Source of the DNA: Microcebus murinus
Taxonomy: Eukaryota > Chordata > Mammalia > Primates > Cheirogaleidae
Direction: 5' to 3'
DNA length: 64,000 bases
Assembly (NCBI RefSeq): GCF_040939455.1
Contig: NC_134119.1
Span: 71,193,381-71,257,380, forward strand
The notes under the pieces are model-generated. The model searched no databases, was not told the DNA's origin, and was given only the letters and a program-made list of their open reading frames with translations. Below, piece after piece: positions 17,265-47,778 of this stretch. The first letter of the stretch is position 1. Every line of letters starts with the position of its first letter. Made by a program: the position numbers and the translations under genes.

Positions 17265-18165
17265 TTCTGTACACTATATGGCTACAGTTTTCAAAATTAT
17301 TTTTGTAAAGTTTTGCTTAAATAGGCAATGAATTTATTTTATTTTTCCATTATGACATATTTTAGTCTTTAAATTATTATTATAACTAAAAAAGCCTTGT
17401 ACTTTTGTGTCATATTTGGCATTATTTATTCTTTCTCACTTCACATATAACATAATATATATGATTTTTCTTTTTCTTATTTTCATAACATAGATCAGCT
17501 TTTCTTAATCTGCATTAAAATCTATATATTTTGTTTTGTGTGTTCACTTAATATGTCCCATGTTTGTATTTATTTATCCTGATAATGTTGGACTTCCATA
17601 CTTTTGAAATATAATATGCATAGAGAAAACAGCTCAAAAGGTACGTGGCCAGTTTAAAAACTATTTCTAAAGTTATATCTATCTTACTCTTGCCCAGGTG
17701 AAGAAGTGGAACATTCATAGCACCCCAGGAGACTTACGTGCATTCTTCCAATGCAATTATCCAAACCACAGAATTTAAGAAATTTTCTCATAGTCCAAGT
17801 AAGCATATCCTTGTTTTACTTGATAGTTTTAATACCTATATGGTGGACATGTATTTATCTAGTATAGTTTTGTCTGTTTGGAAATCTTGTACAAATGGAA
17901 CCATATAATAAGGATTATTATGTGCCTTACTTTATTTGCCCAATATAATGTTTGTGATTTTGCGCCTTATACGTGTTTATCAAGTTATCCATTTTCAGCT
18001 TTGTATAGTATTGTATGGTATGAATGTATGAATGAAATGCATTTATACATTCTTCTTTTGAAGGTTTTAGTTTATTTTTCACGTTTTTGGCAGTTGCAAG
18101 CATTTCTACCCTGGAGACACCTGCCATGTTTTCTGGTTTATATGCACTTAAATGCCTATGCTGTG
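17265..18165. other. AT-rich intergenic DNA upstream of ZNF549
   Basis: AT-rich, without a convincing coding frame. Segments such as ATCTTGTACAAATGGAACCATATAA and the block to about 18110 read like the 3' region of an old L1 in antisense orientation. I see no gene. Confidence 0.5.
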
Positions 18166-18486
18166 GTGAGAACAACATTACCCAGAAGACTGTGCCCCGA
18201 AAGTCCTGCCGCCTTGGGCCAATGAAGGCCCAGAAGAGGAGCGCTTCCGCGAGTGCGCGCTACGCCGGGGCGGGGCTTCCGGTGTCTTCCTTGCGGTGGT
18301 CATCTTGGCAGTCGATTGCGTCCGCCGGGCTGGCGGCTGCGCGTGGCTGGCTGGGGCCCAGGTAACGAGCTGGAAAGGGCGAGAGGAGCGCGTCTGAGCG
18401 TCACTGGGGCGATCTGCCCCGGCGCCCCTCCCGGATCTCCGCCCTCGTTCCGCGCGTCTCCCGGTCGCGATCCGCCGCGGGCTGCT

Positions 18487-37125
<18,639 letters not shown>

Positions 37126-37688
37126 CCGTTGATGGGATGTATGATTACCTTGTTCACCAAAACACCAGAGAGCAGATTTTTCAAGGCATCCATCAGACAA
37201 ATGAACCTCATACATCTGAAGATCACCAGTTGGATGATTCACTTTGAGGTCCAAGTACTTGGGAATCTTTCTGGACTTTGGCTTTCTTATCTGTCTGGCA
37301 TTGCAGCATACACTACAATGCGGCATATCCCCACAGTGCCTATCAGTCACTCACATGTGCTGAAGGCATGCAGACTTTTGTGCTCACCAAATTCTGAAGG
37401 GAATTGTGAATAATATGAGCCTATTGGGGGTCTTCTTCCAACCTGCTGGATTGTTTTAAGGCATAGATAGGACCTATCTTTGACCAAGAAGAGTTATTTG
37501 GGTTCTGGTAGCCTAGGGAGGTTTACCTTCTTTGTGGATATCATTTTTTAATGTGAGTGCCATGGTAGAGATTCCCCTACTCCACCAAGGAGGAAAATGG
37601 CACATCTTACCGTTTGCTGATGTTTGTGCTAAAGACCTTATTGTTTAGACCACCTTTAATCTTGGAGGCTGTGTGTACTGTGTGGCTT

Positions 37689-37736
37689 GGGTTTAGAACA
37701 GAATCATGTTCTGGGTTTAGAACAGAATCATGTTCT
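37689..37736 (+). repeat. Perfect tandem duplication, 2 x 24 bp
   Basis: Two adjacent identical 24-bp units starting GGGTTTAGAACA. Each contains AGAACA and TGTTCT as inverted halves separated by 6 bp. Confidence 0.97.
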
Positions 37737-37830
37737 ACCAGTATGAAGGGTAAAGAGCTTTTGTGGGAACTACGACTTTATGTGCCCCCCAAGGGCACAG
37801 GATGATATCAAAGAATAGTTCTTAGTTCTG

Positions 37831-38158
37831 GCCAGGTGTGGTGGCTCATGCCTGTATTCCTAGGACTCTGGGAGGCTGAGGCAGGCGGATTGCTCGAGGT
37901 CAGGAGTTCGAAACCAGCCTGAGCAAGACCCCATCTCTGCTAAAAATAGAAATTAATTGACCAACTAAAAATATATATATTCAAAAAATTAGCCGGGCAT
38001 GGTGGCACATGCCTGTAGTCCCAGCTACTCGGAAGGCTGAAGAAGAAGGATCACTTGAGCCCAGGAGTTTGAGGTTGTTGTGAGCTAGGCTGACGCCACG
38101 GCACTCACTGTAGCCTGGGTAACAAAGCGAGACTCTGTCTCAAAAAAAAAAAAAAAAA
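37831..38158 (+). mobile_element. Lemur-type Alu, sense, in ZNF549 3'UTR
   Basis: Full dimer; the target duplication ATAGTTCTTAGTTCTG flanks it on both sides. Confidence 0.95.
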
Positions 38159-39060
38159 ATAGTTCTTAGTTCTGTTTATCTTAATTTTCATTGTTTTCCA
38201 AGGTCTCCTAAGAAAGACAGCAGAGGTATATTATGTGATGTGGTTGCCAGATTTATTTGTAGGTCCAGAGGTCGCCTTGAGAAGAGGCCTTTCTGACACT
38301 CAAGTACTGGGATCTATCTGCATGAATTGTACCTTTGATCCCAGTGATGCCTCATATTTCCTAGCATTGGTCATGGAAAGCTGTTTCCAAGGTCCTTCAG
38401 CATAGCTGTGTTCACTGAAGGGCAGAATTTGGTAGGCAGGTCACTGGTTGTACAACCTGCTACGGCCACACAAGAACAATAATTAGCCCAGAGACCTAAG
38501 GTATGATAAATTGTGTAGAAAATTGCAGCCAAGAACAGTGAATGTGTCCCATTTATAGGTGCATCCAAAAATGTCCATGTTACTATGGCTCATGGTTTGG
38601 GAGTGTATAGCAATTCTCAGTACTGCAGGCCTTTGTTTTTCCTGTGGCCACTGTCACTGTCATCATGAATAATCTAAGATTTTGTGAACTTGCATAACTT
38701 TTCTAGACTGTTTTTGAGATGATTGCTACATAGGCAGGAAAGCAGTATTTGAGAGAATGTAGCCTTTGTAGTCCAGATTTGTGGTTTTTTGACTTGGCCA
38801 AGTCTGCTATGTCAGATGAAAATTATCTTCATTACTTGCCACTTATTGCTGCCACTGAGAGGGCTGTCCTTCCTAACTTGTGAGAAGATGAATCCTTAAT
38901 TGTAAGTAAATCTTATGTTACCAAATAGCTTGGTTTTCAAAAAAGTGGGATAGATGCATATTTTTGTGTGGAAATATTTATTTTATAACATTGAAATGTA
39001 GTTTTCATACACAGAACCTTCTCTCATGGTTTTCACCTTCAGTAATCTCAATAAAAACTT

Positions 39061-39870
39061 TATATTAGAAATATATGCATATATGTTCTATTCTGTGTCT
39101 TTTAATTTACTTTATTTGATTTGGTTTTCCAAAGAAAACATTTTCAATTTTAAAGTTGAATGTGTCTATTTGTTCTTGTAATGATTGTTCTTTTGGTGTT
39201 ATTGAAAGAAATGTATGCCTAATTTAAAGATACAATATTTTATGTGTTTCCTTCTGAAACTTTTACCGTTTAGGTTTTCTATTTATGATCATATTCATTT
39301 AATTTCTGTAAGTTTTTTTTAAAGATATGATTGATACCCAGTTGTTTCAGCAACATTAATTTAAAAGATCTTTCTTAACTGGGTTGCTTTTGTACCTTTA
39401 TCAATTATTTATGTATATGTTTCTTTCTGTACTTTCTATTCTATTTATGTATTTGTATTTATCCTAATACTTTCATGTGTTGACAAATGTGTTTCTATAA
39501 TAAGTGTTGAAATCAAGGTCGTGTACTACTTGGCCTTCTATTAATATTTCATAGATATTTTGGCCATCTTTGGGCTTTTACATTTCCATATCAATTATAG
39601 ATCCAGTTGTCAATTTCTATGATAAGAAAAAAACTACTGGGATTTTGATTGGGATGGCATTTAATCTATAGAGCAATTTTAGAAGGACATATTGAGTGTT
39701 CTATTATCTTATTTAGATCTTATTTAATTTTTGTCTGCAGTGTTGTAGTTTTCCATGGATACATCTTACAAGTCTTATAAATCTCCAAGTACTTTCTATA
39801 TCTGATGCTATGGTAAACCTTAATTGTATTAGCTACATTTTCTTATTTTCTATATTCTTGATGCTCTAGC
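39061..39870 (-). mobile_element. L1 fragment, antisense
   Basis: GGGATTTTGATTGGGATGGC and ATCTATAGAGCAATTTTAG near 39640-39685 are reversed L1 ORF2 3'-region sequence; the flanking AT-rich text is compatible. No open frame. Confidence 0.75.
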
Positions 39871-40343
39871 ATTATGGACTTCAATCCTGAAAAGACTGTC
39901 CCTCCCAGAGATATTTAATTCCTAGAAATAACACACTACTACTCTATGAGCATGGCTTTTATATACAAACCAATCAGTCCATAGCCTACACCCTAATCAT
40001 TTCTATCAGACTCACATACCAAGCCAAAATTTTCCCTGCTTTAAATCACCCCAGGGCTGAGGTACTGAACATCTGTGGATCACCCATGTAGCTCAGAGGT
40101 GCCTGGAATTATTCAAACTATCAAATCTTAAGCATACTCAGTGCACCTACCTTTCCTTGCCCATTCCTTCCTGCAAAATGACTCTGTGTCATCTCTCCTC
40201 TCCCCTTCTGCCTTCTAACCAACCCTAATCCTTCCCCACATGATCCCTTTTGGTATGCCATGCCTCCTGTTTCTTTAATTCAGGAAGTATAAGCTTCCTT
40301 CATGACAGTCATTTCTGTGTCTGTGTTGGCTTACCATACTTGA
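39871..40343. other. Unclassified, possibly LTR-derived segment
   Basis: CT-rich sequence with ACAAACCAATCAGTCC and CCCCAGGGCTGAGGTACTGA resembles LTR-type repeats, but I could not define termini or a target duplication. Confidence 0.35.
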
Positions 40344-40347
40344 TTAA

Positions 40348-40628
40348 CACATTAATTGCCATGTGAATTGTATTTAACTCACACTAGTTTTGAGTCCAGG
40401 TCCCTGTGAAGCATATGTACCTCACACATCTCTTTACCTTGAGCTCCATGAACTCTGAAAAACTCTGTTTTTCAAGTTGCATATAACTCACACAGAAAAC
40501 AATGAAAAATAACAAATTTTTTATTATAAAGGATCATTGTGTTTTTGAAGTTTTTATTCTATTTTTGTAATAAAACACCATGGCCTCAGGGAAAGTTTTT
40601 TTTTTTTTCTAGTGTGGCAGTCAATGTG
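40348..40628. mobile_element. piggyBac-type MITE, third family
   Basis: A 281-bp element flanked by TTAA (40344-40347 and 40629-40632). Ends CACATTAATTGCCA and TGGCAGTCAATGTG are inverted repeats (12 of 14 match). Non-coding, AT-rich interior with a T-run near 40600. Confidence 0.85.
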
Positions 40629-40859
40629 TTAAATCCCAGGTATCTGTCAGTACAGTATTATTAATTTTCCAATTCATTACTATTACAGAAAGTGGCTTAT
40701 TTTAATCTGTGTTCTTTAAACTTTAAAAACTTAGTAGTTTTATTCTTGGTTTTTATAGACAAAGGATTTTCTCCATAAAATAGATTTACCTCATTCTTAC
40801 CAATATGAGTATGTTTTCTTTCTTTCTTTCTTTTTTTTAACAGAACAGTAATAACTTTA

Positions 40860-41687
40860 TTTCATTCAGGAAGTATTTTAAATATAGATTAAACTCTTTA
40901 ATAAAAAGAAATAAAATAATTCAATGGATTAAGAACAAACAAGATCCTGCAATATGCTGTCTATAACAAAGTCACTTTAGCTCTAAAGATTAAAACAGGA
41001 TGAAAGTAACAAGATGAAAATCATATATCCCATGCAAACAATAACTACATTTAGGTAGGGGATACACTTTCAATAAAAACCTGTCACAGAAATTGATGTT
41101 ATATGGTAACATGGGTCCATTTACCAGAAATCTATTACAGTTGTAAATATAAATAAATAAATATATGTATACGTGTATAAGCATATACAACTATAACATC
41201 AGGACTCCTAAATATATCAAGATAATTATCAACAGGAACAAAAACAAGAAATATATAGCAACATAATAATTGTAGAATGTAACACTCCACTTCATTAATA
41301 AATAAAAAAATCAGATACAAGATAGATAAGAAAACAGAAAACTTTAACAATATTATACACTAGGTTGAACAAACATATACAGAACTTTTCAGTCATAAGC
41401 AGCAGAGACATAATATTCTCAATTACACATGGTACATCTATTAAGACACATAACAAGTCTTATCAAATTTAAGACTAAAATCATACAATGGATCTTTTCT
41501 ACCCAAATTGGAGTGAAACTAGAAGACAAAAGCAGAAGGAAAATTAGGAATGAAAAAGTATGTGAAAATTAAATACACTTTTGAAAATATTCTTGCACAA
41601 GGGTTAGGTGATTTAATATTGTTAAGATGTGACAACTACCCACAGTGTTGTACAATTTCAGTGTAATCTCTATCAAAATCCTAAGGG
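40860..41687 (+). mobile_element. L1 fragment, sense
   Basis: CACTTTAGCTCTAAAGATT and ATATCCCATGCAAACAATAA are L1 ORF2 5'-part sequence in sense orientation. Frames are broken. The right end abuts an LTR. Confidence 0.75.
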
Positions 41688-42250
41688 TGAAGTGAGCGAG
41701 CCGTCCCAGGGTCAGATTGGCTGAGACCCCAAGTCAGCAGAACAGGAGCCCATTGCTTGTTCCCACAATTAGCAGGATGTGGCTTGGTGACCGGCTGAAG
41801 AAACTGTTTCTCCAGGCAAATGGCCAAGACCTGTGGCCTCGAGTGTGAGCCAAGGTTGCCTGGTAACCAGCACGCGGTGCTAGGCCCTGCAAGATGGTCA
41901 AGGACTCAAAGTCTCCCACTCGAGCCGAGATTGTTTGTTATCCGAAAGTGGTGCAAAACATCAAAGAGACCTCTTGTAGATGGCCATGCTTTTTGCTTTG
42001 ACTGGAGAAGCAGGTGTTGGCCGTGGGAAGTCACGTACCAAAAAGTAGCTGGCATGAGAAAATAGCTACAGGACACTTGCCCAATTAAACTGTATAAAAT
42101 AAATTGGCTTGCACAGTTTTGGCTGCTACAGTCTGAAACCGTCTCTTGTCTCTGTGTCCTTTTTTCTTCTGGGACTGCAGCCAATTCTGTCTGCGTTTTA
42201 TGTATATGTTCTGTGTATGTCATCTCCCGTTCTGTAATCAGGCCGCAACA
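41688..42250 (+). mobile_element. Solo LTR of an endogenous retrovirus
   Basis: A 563-bp unit opening TGAAGTGAGCGAG and ending GGCCGCAACA (TG...CA). A TATAAAATAAA poly(A) signal occurs near 42095, followed by a T-rich/GT-rich stretch, as expected around an R/U5 boundary. TAAGGG before and TAAAGG after may be a degraded 6-bp duplication, which would suit a class II element. No internal retroviral genes remain. Confidence 0.65.
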
Positions 42251-42288
42251 TAAAGGGGCCTTTTTTAAGAAATATACAAAAAAATTTA

Positions 42289-42613
42289 GGCCGGGCGCAG
42301 TGGCTCACACCTGTAATCCTAGCATTCTGGGAGGCTGAGGCAGGCAGATCGTTTTGAGCTCAGGAGTTTGAGACCAGCATGAGCAAGAGCGAGACCCCTG
42401 TCTCTACTAAAAATAAAAAAATATTAGCTGGACAACTGAAAATAAAAACAAAAATTAGATGGGTGTAGTGGCGAGTGCCTATAGTCCCAGCTACTCGGGA
42501 GGCTGAGGCAGGAGGATCGCTTGAGCCCAGGAGTTTGAGGTTGCTGTGAGCTAGGCTGCAGCCTCAGCACTCTAGCCCGGGCAAGAGAGCGAGACTCTGT
42601 CTCAAAAAAAGAA
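42289..42613 (+). mobile_element. Alu, sense, diverged
   Basis: Full dimer with a lemur-like right arm (CTAGGCTGCAGCCTCAGCAC) and a different middle (ATTAGCTGGACAACTGAA), so probably an older strepsirrhine copy. Confidence 0.92.
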
Positions 42614-42649
42614 AACAGAAAAAAAAAATGTGTTTAAAAATTATGACTG

Positions 42650-42755
42650 GCCTTTCTCCCTGTAATCCTAACACTCTAAGAGGCTGAGGTGGGAGGATGC
42701 CTTGAAGTCAGGAGTTCAAGACCAGCTTCGGCAAGAGCAAGACCCCATCTCTGGG
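42650..42755 (+). mobile_element. Alu left-arm fragment
   Basis: TGTAATCCTAACACTCTAAG to GCAAGACCCCATCTCTGGG is a single left arm, without right arm or tail. Confidence 0.85.
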
Positions 42756-43084
42756 CTTGGCTACTTTCTCATGTGTCTCTTCACATTCCAGGGCTCTTTC
42801 TTCTACTCCACACAGATGATCAGGTCTGGGTTAGCGACAGCAAGACCTGCACATTGTCTCTCGGTCTTTAATGAGCATGTAAATCACTTGGGATTCTGGA
42901 CCCCACTCTGTGTAGTGTGATTGTGTAGGTTTGGAAGTGGTTCATAATTGGCTTCTTCAGACCTCCTCCTTGTTCTTCACCCAAGTACCAGGAAACTGGA
43001 ACAACTCCCATCTGGGTACCAACGAGAGAGATTCTGTGAGGAGTTTTAGCATTCCTCGGTTTCATTTTTAACAGGAGAAAGGAG

Positions 43085-43526
43085 GGATAGAGAACCCCAC
43101 AGTTCACAGCTCCTCCCCGCAGGAACCCCGCACACCTAGTGGGGATTCTCCCCTGGGGACGCTCTCGTCCTCCCGCACAATCTGGGGCGACGTGGCTGCC
43201 GGACGAGGCTGCGCGCGGGCTTCGCCACGCGGCCGGGAAAGGAGTGCCACTGCGTCCTCCGCCTCCCGCGCCGCCGGGCGACGCGAGGCCGAGCTGCCCG
43301 GCACGCACCTCCGGCAGCTGGGACGCCCGGCCCGCACGACCCTGTTCCTCGGCTTCCGCAGTGTCGCAGCGTCCTCCCTACGGGCCTGCCAGCACCCGCA
43401 GGGTGACAGAGGCCGTGGCGGTCACCGCGCCTCCCGGACTGAGGAGAAAGAACTGCGCGGACAGCGAGTTCCGCCGCGGGGGCGGACACGGCCGCCAGAT
43501 CGCGCAAGGCGGCACCCTCCGTTTTC
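43085..43526. promoter_or_regulatory. Orphan CpG island between ZNF549 and ZNF550
   Basis: About 440 bp with dense CpG (GCTGCGCGCGGGCTTCGCC, TTCCGCCGCGGGGGCGGAC) in AT-rich surroundings. Frames are open on both strands here, as expected of GC-rich DNA, and resemble no protein I know. No ZNF143-like or CCAAT motif of the neighbouring promoters was seen. It abuts antisense L1 sequence at about 43530. It could be a promoter of an unseen transcript, the remains of a lost gene, or a captured GC-rich segment. Confidence 0.6.
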
Positions 43527-43529
43527 TTT

Positions 43530-44000
43530 CTTTTTATTGCCTCATTGTAGTGGCTAAAACCTTCAGTTCAACATTGAATAGAAGTCTAGCATCTCTTCAA
43601 AACATTCAGTCTAATATTGAATAAAAGTTTTACTCAATTTTGGCTTTAATTTCCCTTAGTTTTCTAATTTCTTAAGGCAGAATCTGACATTAATTTTAGA
43701 CTATTCTTTTCTAGTATAGGTATTTATAAGTTTTTCTCTATTATTTTAGCAGCATCTCACAAATCTTGGTATATCATGTATTCATTTTCTGTAAGGTAGA
43801 GCTAATTTACAACTGCACTGGAAAAGCTCCATTTTTATTGTAAAAACTGGATGTCTGGCTTTGACACTTTTGGTGATTGATATATGGACACTAGAATTTA
43901 TGTGCTGTTTAAAGTTTAAAAATTTCAAGGTAACAAAATTTCAAGGTAATTTCCAGAGCCAGTTTGTTTATTGGTGATTTCAAAATTACCTACATAGTTA
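43530..44000 (-). mobile_element. L1 fragment, antisense
   Basis: TTATTGCCTCATTGTAGTGGC and CAACATTGAATAGAAGTC are reversed L1 ORF2; a nearby 40-bp near-repeat (TTCAGTCTAATATTGAATAA) follows. The right border is uncertain. Confidence 0.65.
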
Positions 44001-45918
44001 GGCAACCTAGCTTAATTGTGATACCAGGAGGCCATGACGTTTTTGCCTTAAACGTCTTGATTTCTTGGAGCTGACAATGAACACATCCATGTGCAGATAA
44101 TGAGCCAGTAGAGTTGTCCCTGCAGCCCTCAGATCTCATGCTGACCAGAACTCCCTTTATCTCACTGTGCCTTATCTTTGCCTATAAAAGCCTCACATGA
44201 TTATATTCTGTGAAGCCTTGTGAGTTTTTTCTGAACTTGTGATAACTTTGCAGTTAGTGATGAGGATGGGTAACTGATGCAGCTGTCAACTCTAAAGTGA
44301 TTTTGAGGAGAAAGATGAGTAAAAACTCTTGGTGGCATTGGTGAGAAAACGTTGTTATAGTCTTGACCTTTAGGTTGTCCCTAGCTTGCAGTTGTACAAG
44401 TGCTGCATTTGTTGATAGAAGAGCAAATAGACATCAAGTTAGTACAGGTGGTGCTGTGGAAGAGAAAAGAAATGGATAATAAAAGAAATTCAGAATGAGG
44501 GGAAGTTGGTTAGAAATAGAGACCGTTGGCTGTTTTCAACAATGTCAGTAACAACGAAGGTTTCTAAGCTGGAGGAGGGTCCTGACACTGCAGGATTCCA
44601 CTGGCTTCTGATCCCAGGGTGCTGTAGCTGGCACAATTCTGAGGTCCCAGCCACAAAGTGTTGCATGAACTCATGAATCTTCTCCATTGCTGCTGCCTCC
44701 CCATTGACCCTGCTGGGCCACGGAGGGAACAAGGAGGCTGGAAGTTCTCACACGCCCCATGGACAGGTGCCATGCATTCCCACCATCACCAGGGGACACA
44801 GGCAGAGCAAGCACCCACCGATTCAGTTCTTACTGCTGCCACCTTGGTCTAGTCCAGCCAAAACAGCTAGGGAACCTGGAGGAAACAAACAGCCATGGTC
44901 CCCAGCAACTGCTGCCACTGCTCCTGCGTAGTACCACCCCTGATGGATCTGAACAGGGCAAGTGCCCACACTGCCACCACTGTCATCAGGCCTGGGTAGA
45001 GCAAAGGCCCACACAACTATGTGCCATCCAGTTGCTGCATGCTGCTGCGACCATCAGACCTGGGTGGTGCAAATACCCACAGCCCTGGCATCTGCTGCTG
45101 CCACATAAGTAGCTCTGCTCAGCTACCACTGCTGCTTCCACCAGAGGACCTGGGCAGAGCAAACCCCCATGGCCACCCACCTCCATAGAGAGGTACCAGC
45201 CCTGTCTCCATCCAAGCCTTCAGCAGTAGCCTAGGGACCAGCATACCCCTCCATATGAATTTCGCCCCGCATGTGCTTGGACTGTGACAACTACAGGGGA
45301 AAGGAGAGATGGAGGAGTGCAGCCATGTGCTCAGAGTGCATCTGTTTCTTTCTTGCCTGGTCAATCTTCTGGAGCAGTACTCAAGGATGCCATCCAGGGA
45401 CCCTCCTGTATCTTCACCAAACAATAGAAGTCCCTGCAGAGAAGAACTGTGAAGCTATCTGTTTCAAGCTGAGAGGAGAGGTTCCAGGTAAGAAGGAACA
45501 AATATAACAACTTGGCAACATGAAAAATCAGGCAGTTTTGACAACCCCAAAGGATCACAATAGCTCTCCAGCAATGGACTCCAGCCAGAAGGAAATTGTT
45601 GAAATATTAGGGAATTCAGAATGTGGATGGCAATGGGATTGGTGGGAAAGTTGAAAACCAAGACAAAGAAATGAAAAAAATAATTCAAGACATCATGAAA
45701 AATTCACTAGATAGATAATATAAGAAGAAAATATAACAGAATTTCTGGAAATGAAAAAAATCATTTAGGGAATTTAAAAATACACTGGAACGTTTCCACA
45801 ACAGACTAGACCAAGAAGAAGAAAGAATTTCAAAGCTTGAAGATAAGGCTTTCTAATTAACCCAGTCAAAAATGAAGAAAAAAAGAATCAAAACAAATGA
45901 ACAATTTCTCCAAGAAAT

Positions 45919-46170
45919 ATGGGATTATACAAAATTAACAAATATAAGAATTATAGGTATCCTTTAGAACAAGCAAAACACACGGAAAACCTATTTGAGG
46001 GAATAATTGGGGAAAACTTCCCTGGTATAGCTAGAGATTTAGACATCCAGATACAAGAAGGTTATCATATACCTGGAAGATTCATGGCAAATAGGACATC
46101 ACCAAGGCACATAGTCATCAGTCTGGCCAAAGTCAAATTGAAGGAGAAAATCTTACAAGCTGTGAGATGA
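45919..46170 (+). pseudogene. L1 ORF1p remnant
   Basis: The frame contains ENLFEGIIGENFPGIARDLD and GRFMANRTSPRHIVISL, hallmarks of the L1 ORF1p RNA-binding region. The upstream ORF1 portion is out of frame and the C-terminal part stops after LQAVR, so it is not functional. Confidence 0.85.
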
Positions 46171-47057
46171 AAGCATCAACTGCCAAAGAAAACCCATCAG
46201 ACTACTAGCAGATTTCTCAGCAGAAATCTTACAAGCCAGAAAGGATTGGGGTCCCCATTTTTAATCTTCCTAAATGAAATAACTGCCAGCCAAGAATTGT
46301 GTGTCTTGCAAAACTCGTTTCATAAATGAAGGAGAAATAGATTCTTTTCCAGACAAGCAAACACTAAGAGAATTTGTCAACACTAGACCTGCCTTACAAG
46401 AAATGCTTAAAAGTGCTCCATATATGGAACAGAACATTTGGTACCCACCAATGTAAAAACACCCAAAAGTTAAAACACAGCTCTTATAAAACAGTAACAC
46501 AAGAGAGAAAACAAAGCAACTAGGTAACAATCAACATGATGACCAGAAGAGTATTTCACATATCAATATTAACACTGAATATGAATGTTCAAAATGCCCC
46601 ACTTAAATGATATAGATTGGCAGAATGGATAGGGGAAAAGAACCCACCACCCAAATATATACTGTCTGCAAGTAACCCATTTAACTTACAAAGATTCTCA
46701 TAGATTCAAAGTAAAGGGATGGAAAAATATATTCCACGCAAATAGCAGGAGTAGGTATCCTTGTATCAGGTAAAATACACTTTAAATCAAAAATGGTACC
46801 AAAAGACAGATGGTCATTATATGATGACAAAGAGGTCAATTTAACAAGAAGATAGAACAATCCTGCATATAATAATATATGCACCTAACTCAGGAACTCC
46901 CAGATTCACAAAAAAATTCTGCTAGATAAGGAAAGAAATAAAGAGCAACATCACAATAGCTGGGGACTTAAACACTCCACTGATAGAACTAGATAGATTA
47001 TTGAGGCAGAAAATCAGCAAACACTGAACTTAAATGGAACTCTAAAAGAAATAGACC

Positions 47058-47778
47058 CATCAAACAACCCTATCAAAAAATGGGCAAAAGTCTCCAAACA
47101 ATAAATGCTGGTGTGGATGTGGAGAGAGAGGAACACTCCTACACTGCTGGTGGGACTGCAAACTAGTTCAACCTCTGTGGAAAGCAATATAGAGATACCT
47201 CAAAGCGATACAAGTAGATCTACCATTTGATCCAGCAATCCCACTACTGGGCATCTACCCAAAAGATAAAAAGTCACTTCATGAAGAAGACACCTGCACT
47301 CGAATGTTTATAGCACAATTCACAATTGCAAAGCTGTGGAAACAACCCAAGTGCCCATCAATTCATGAGTGGATTAATAAAATGTGGTATATGTATACCA
47401 TGGAGTACTATTCAGCTTTAAGAAACAATGGTGATATAGCACCTCTTGTATATTCCTGGATAGAGCTGGAACCATTCTACTAAGTGAAGTATCTCAAGAA
47501 TGGAAAAATAAGCACCACATGTACTCACCAGCAAATTGGTATTAACGGATCAACACCTCAGTAGACATATAGGAATAACATTTATCAGGTGTAGGGCAGG
47601 TGGGAGGGGGAGGAGGGAATGGGTATATACAAACACAGTGAGATGTGCAACATTTGGAGGATGGTCACGCTTGAGGCTCTTACTCGAGGTGGGAGGGGGC
47701 ATGGGCAATATATGTAACCTTAACACTTGTAACCCCATAATATGCTAAAATAAAAAATAAATTAAAAAAATAATAAAT
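47058..47778 (+). mobile_element. 5'-truncated, internally deleted young L1 3' end with TSD
   Basis: Contains ORF2 C-terminal sequence (CACTGCTGGTGGGACTGCAAA) and a lemur L1 3'UTR with G-rich GGTGGGAGGGGGAGGAGGG, then CCCCATAATATGCTAAAATA. Flanks AAAAGAAATAGACC (47044-47057) and AAAAGCAATAGACC (47779-47792) are the target duplication in the older L1. Confidence 0.88.

Larger units (their letters stand above)
37126..39060 (+). other. ZNF549: ZNF549 3'UTR with poly(A) signal
   Basis: No further coding frame. An AATAAA at 39050-39055 is the first strong candidate poly(A) signal after the stop, giving a 3'UTR of about 1.9 kb that includes an Alu and a tandem 24-bp duplication. The end is inferred. 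Confidence 0.55.

Noticed and set aside
37698..37715. AGAACA...TGTTCT as a glucocorticoid/androgen response element
   Set aside because: The spacer is 6 bp rather than 3, so it is not the canonical receptor half-site arrangement.
43104..43624. Overlapping frames in the orphan CpG island
   Set aside because: GC-rich DNA lacks stop codons by chance; frames are open on both strands and resemble no protein.
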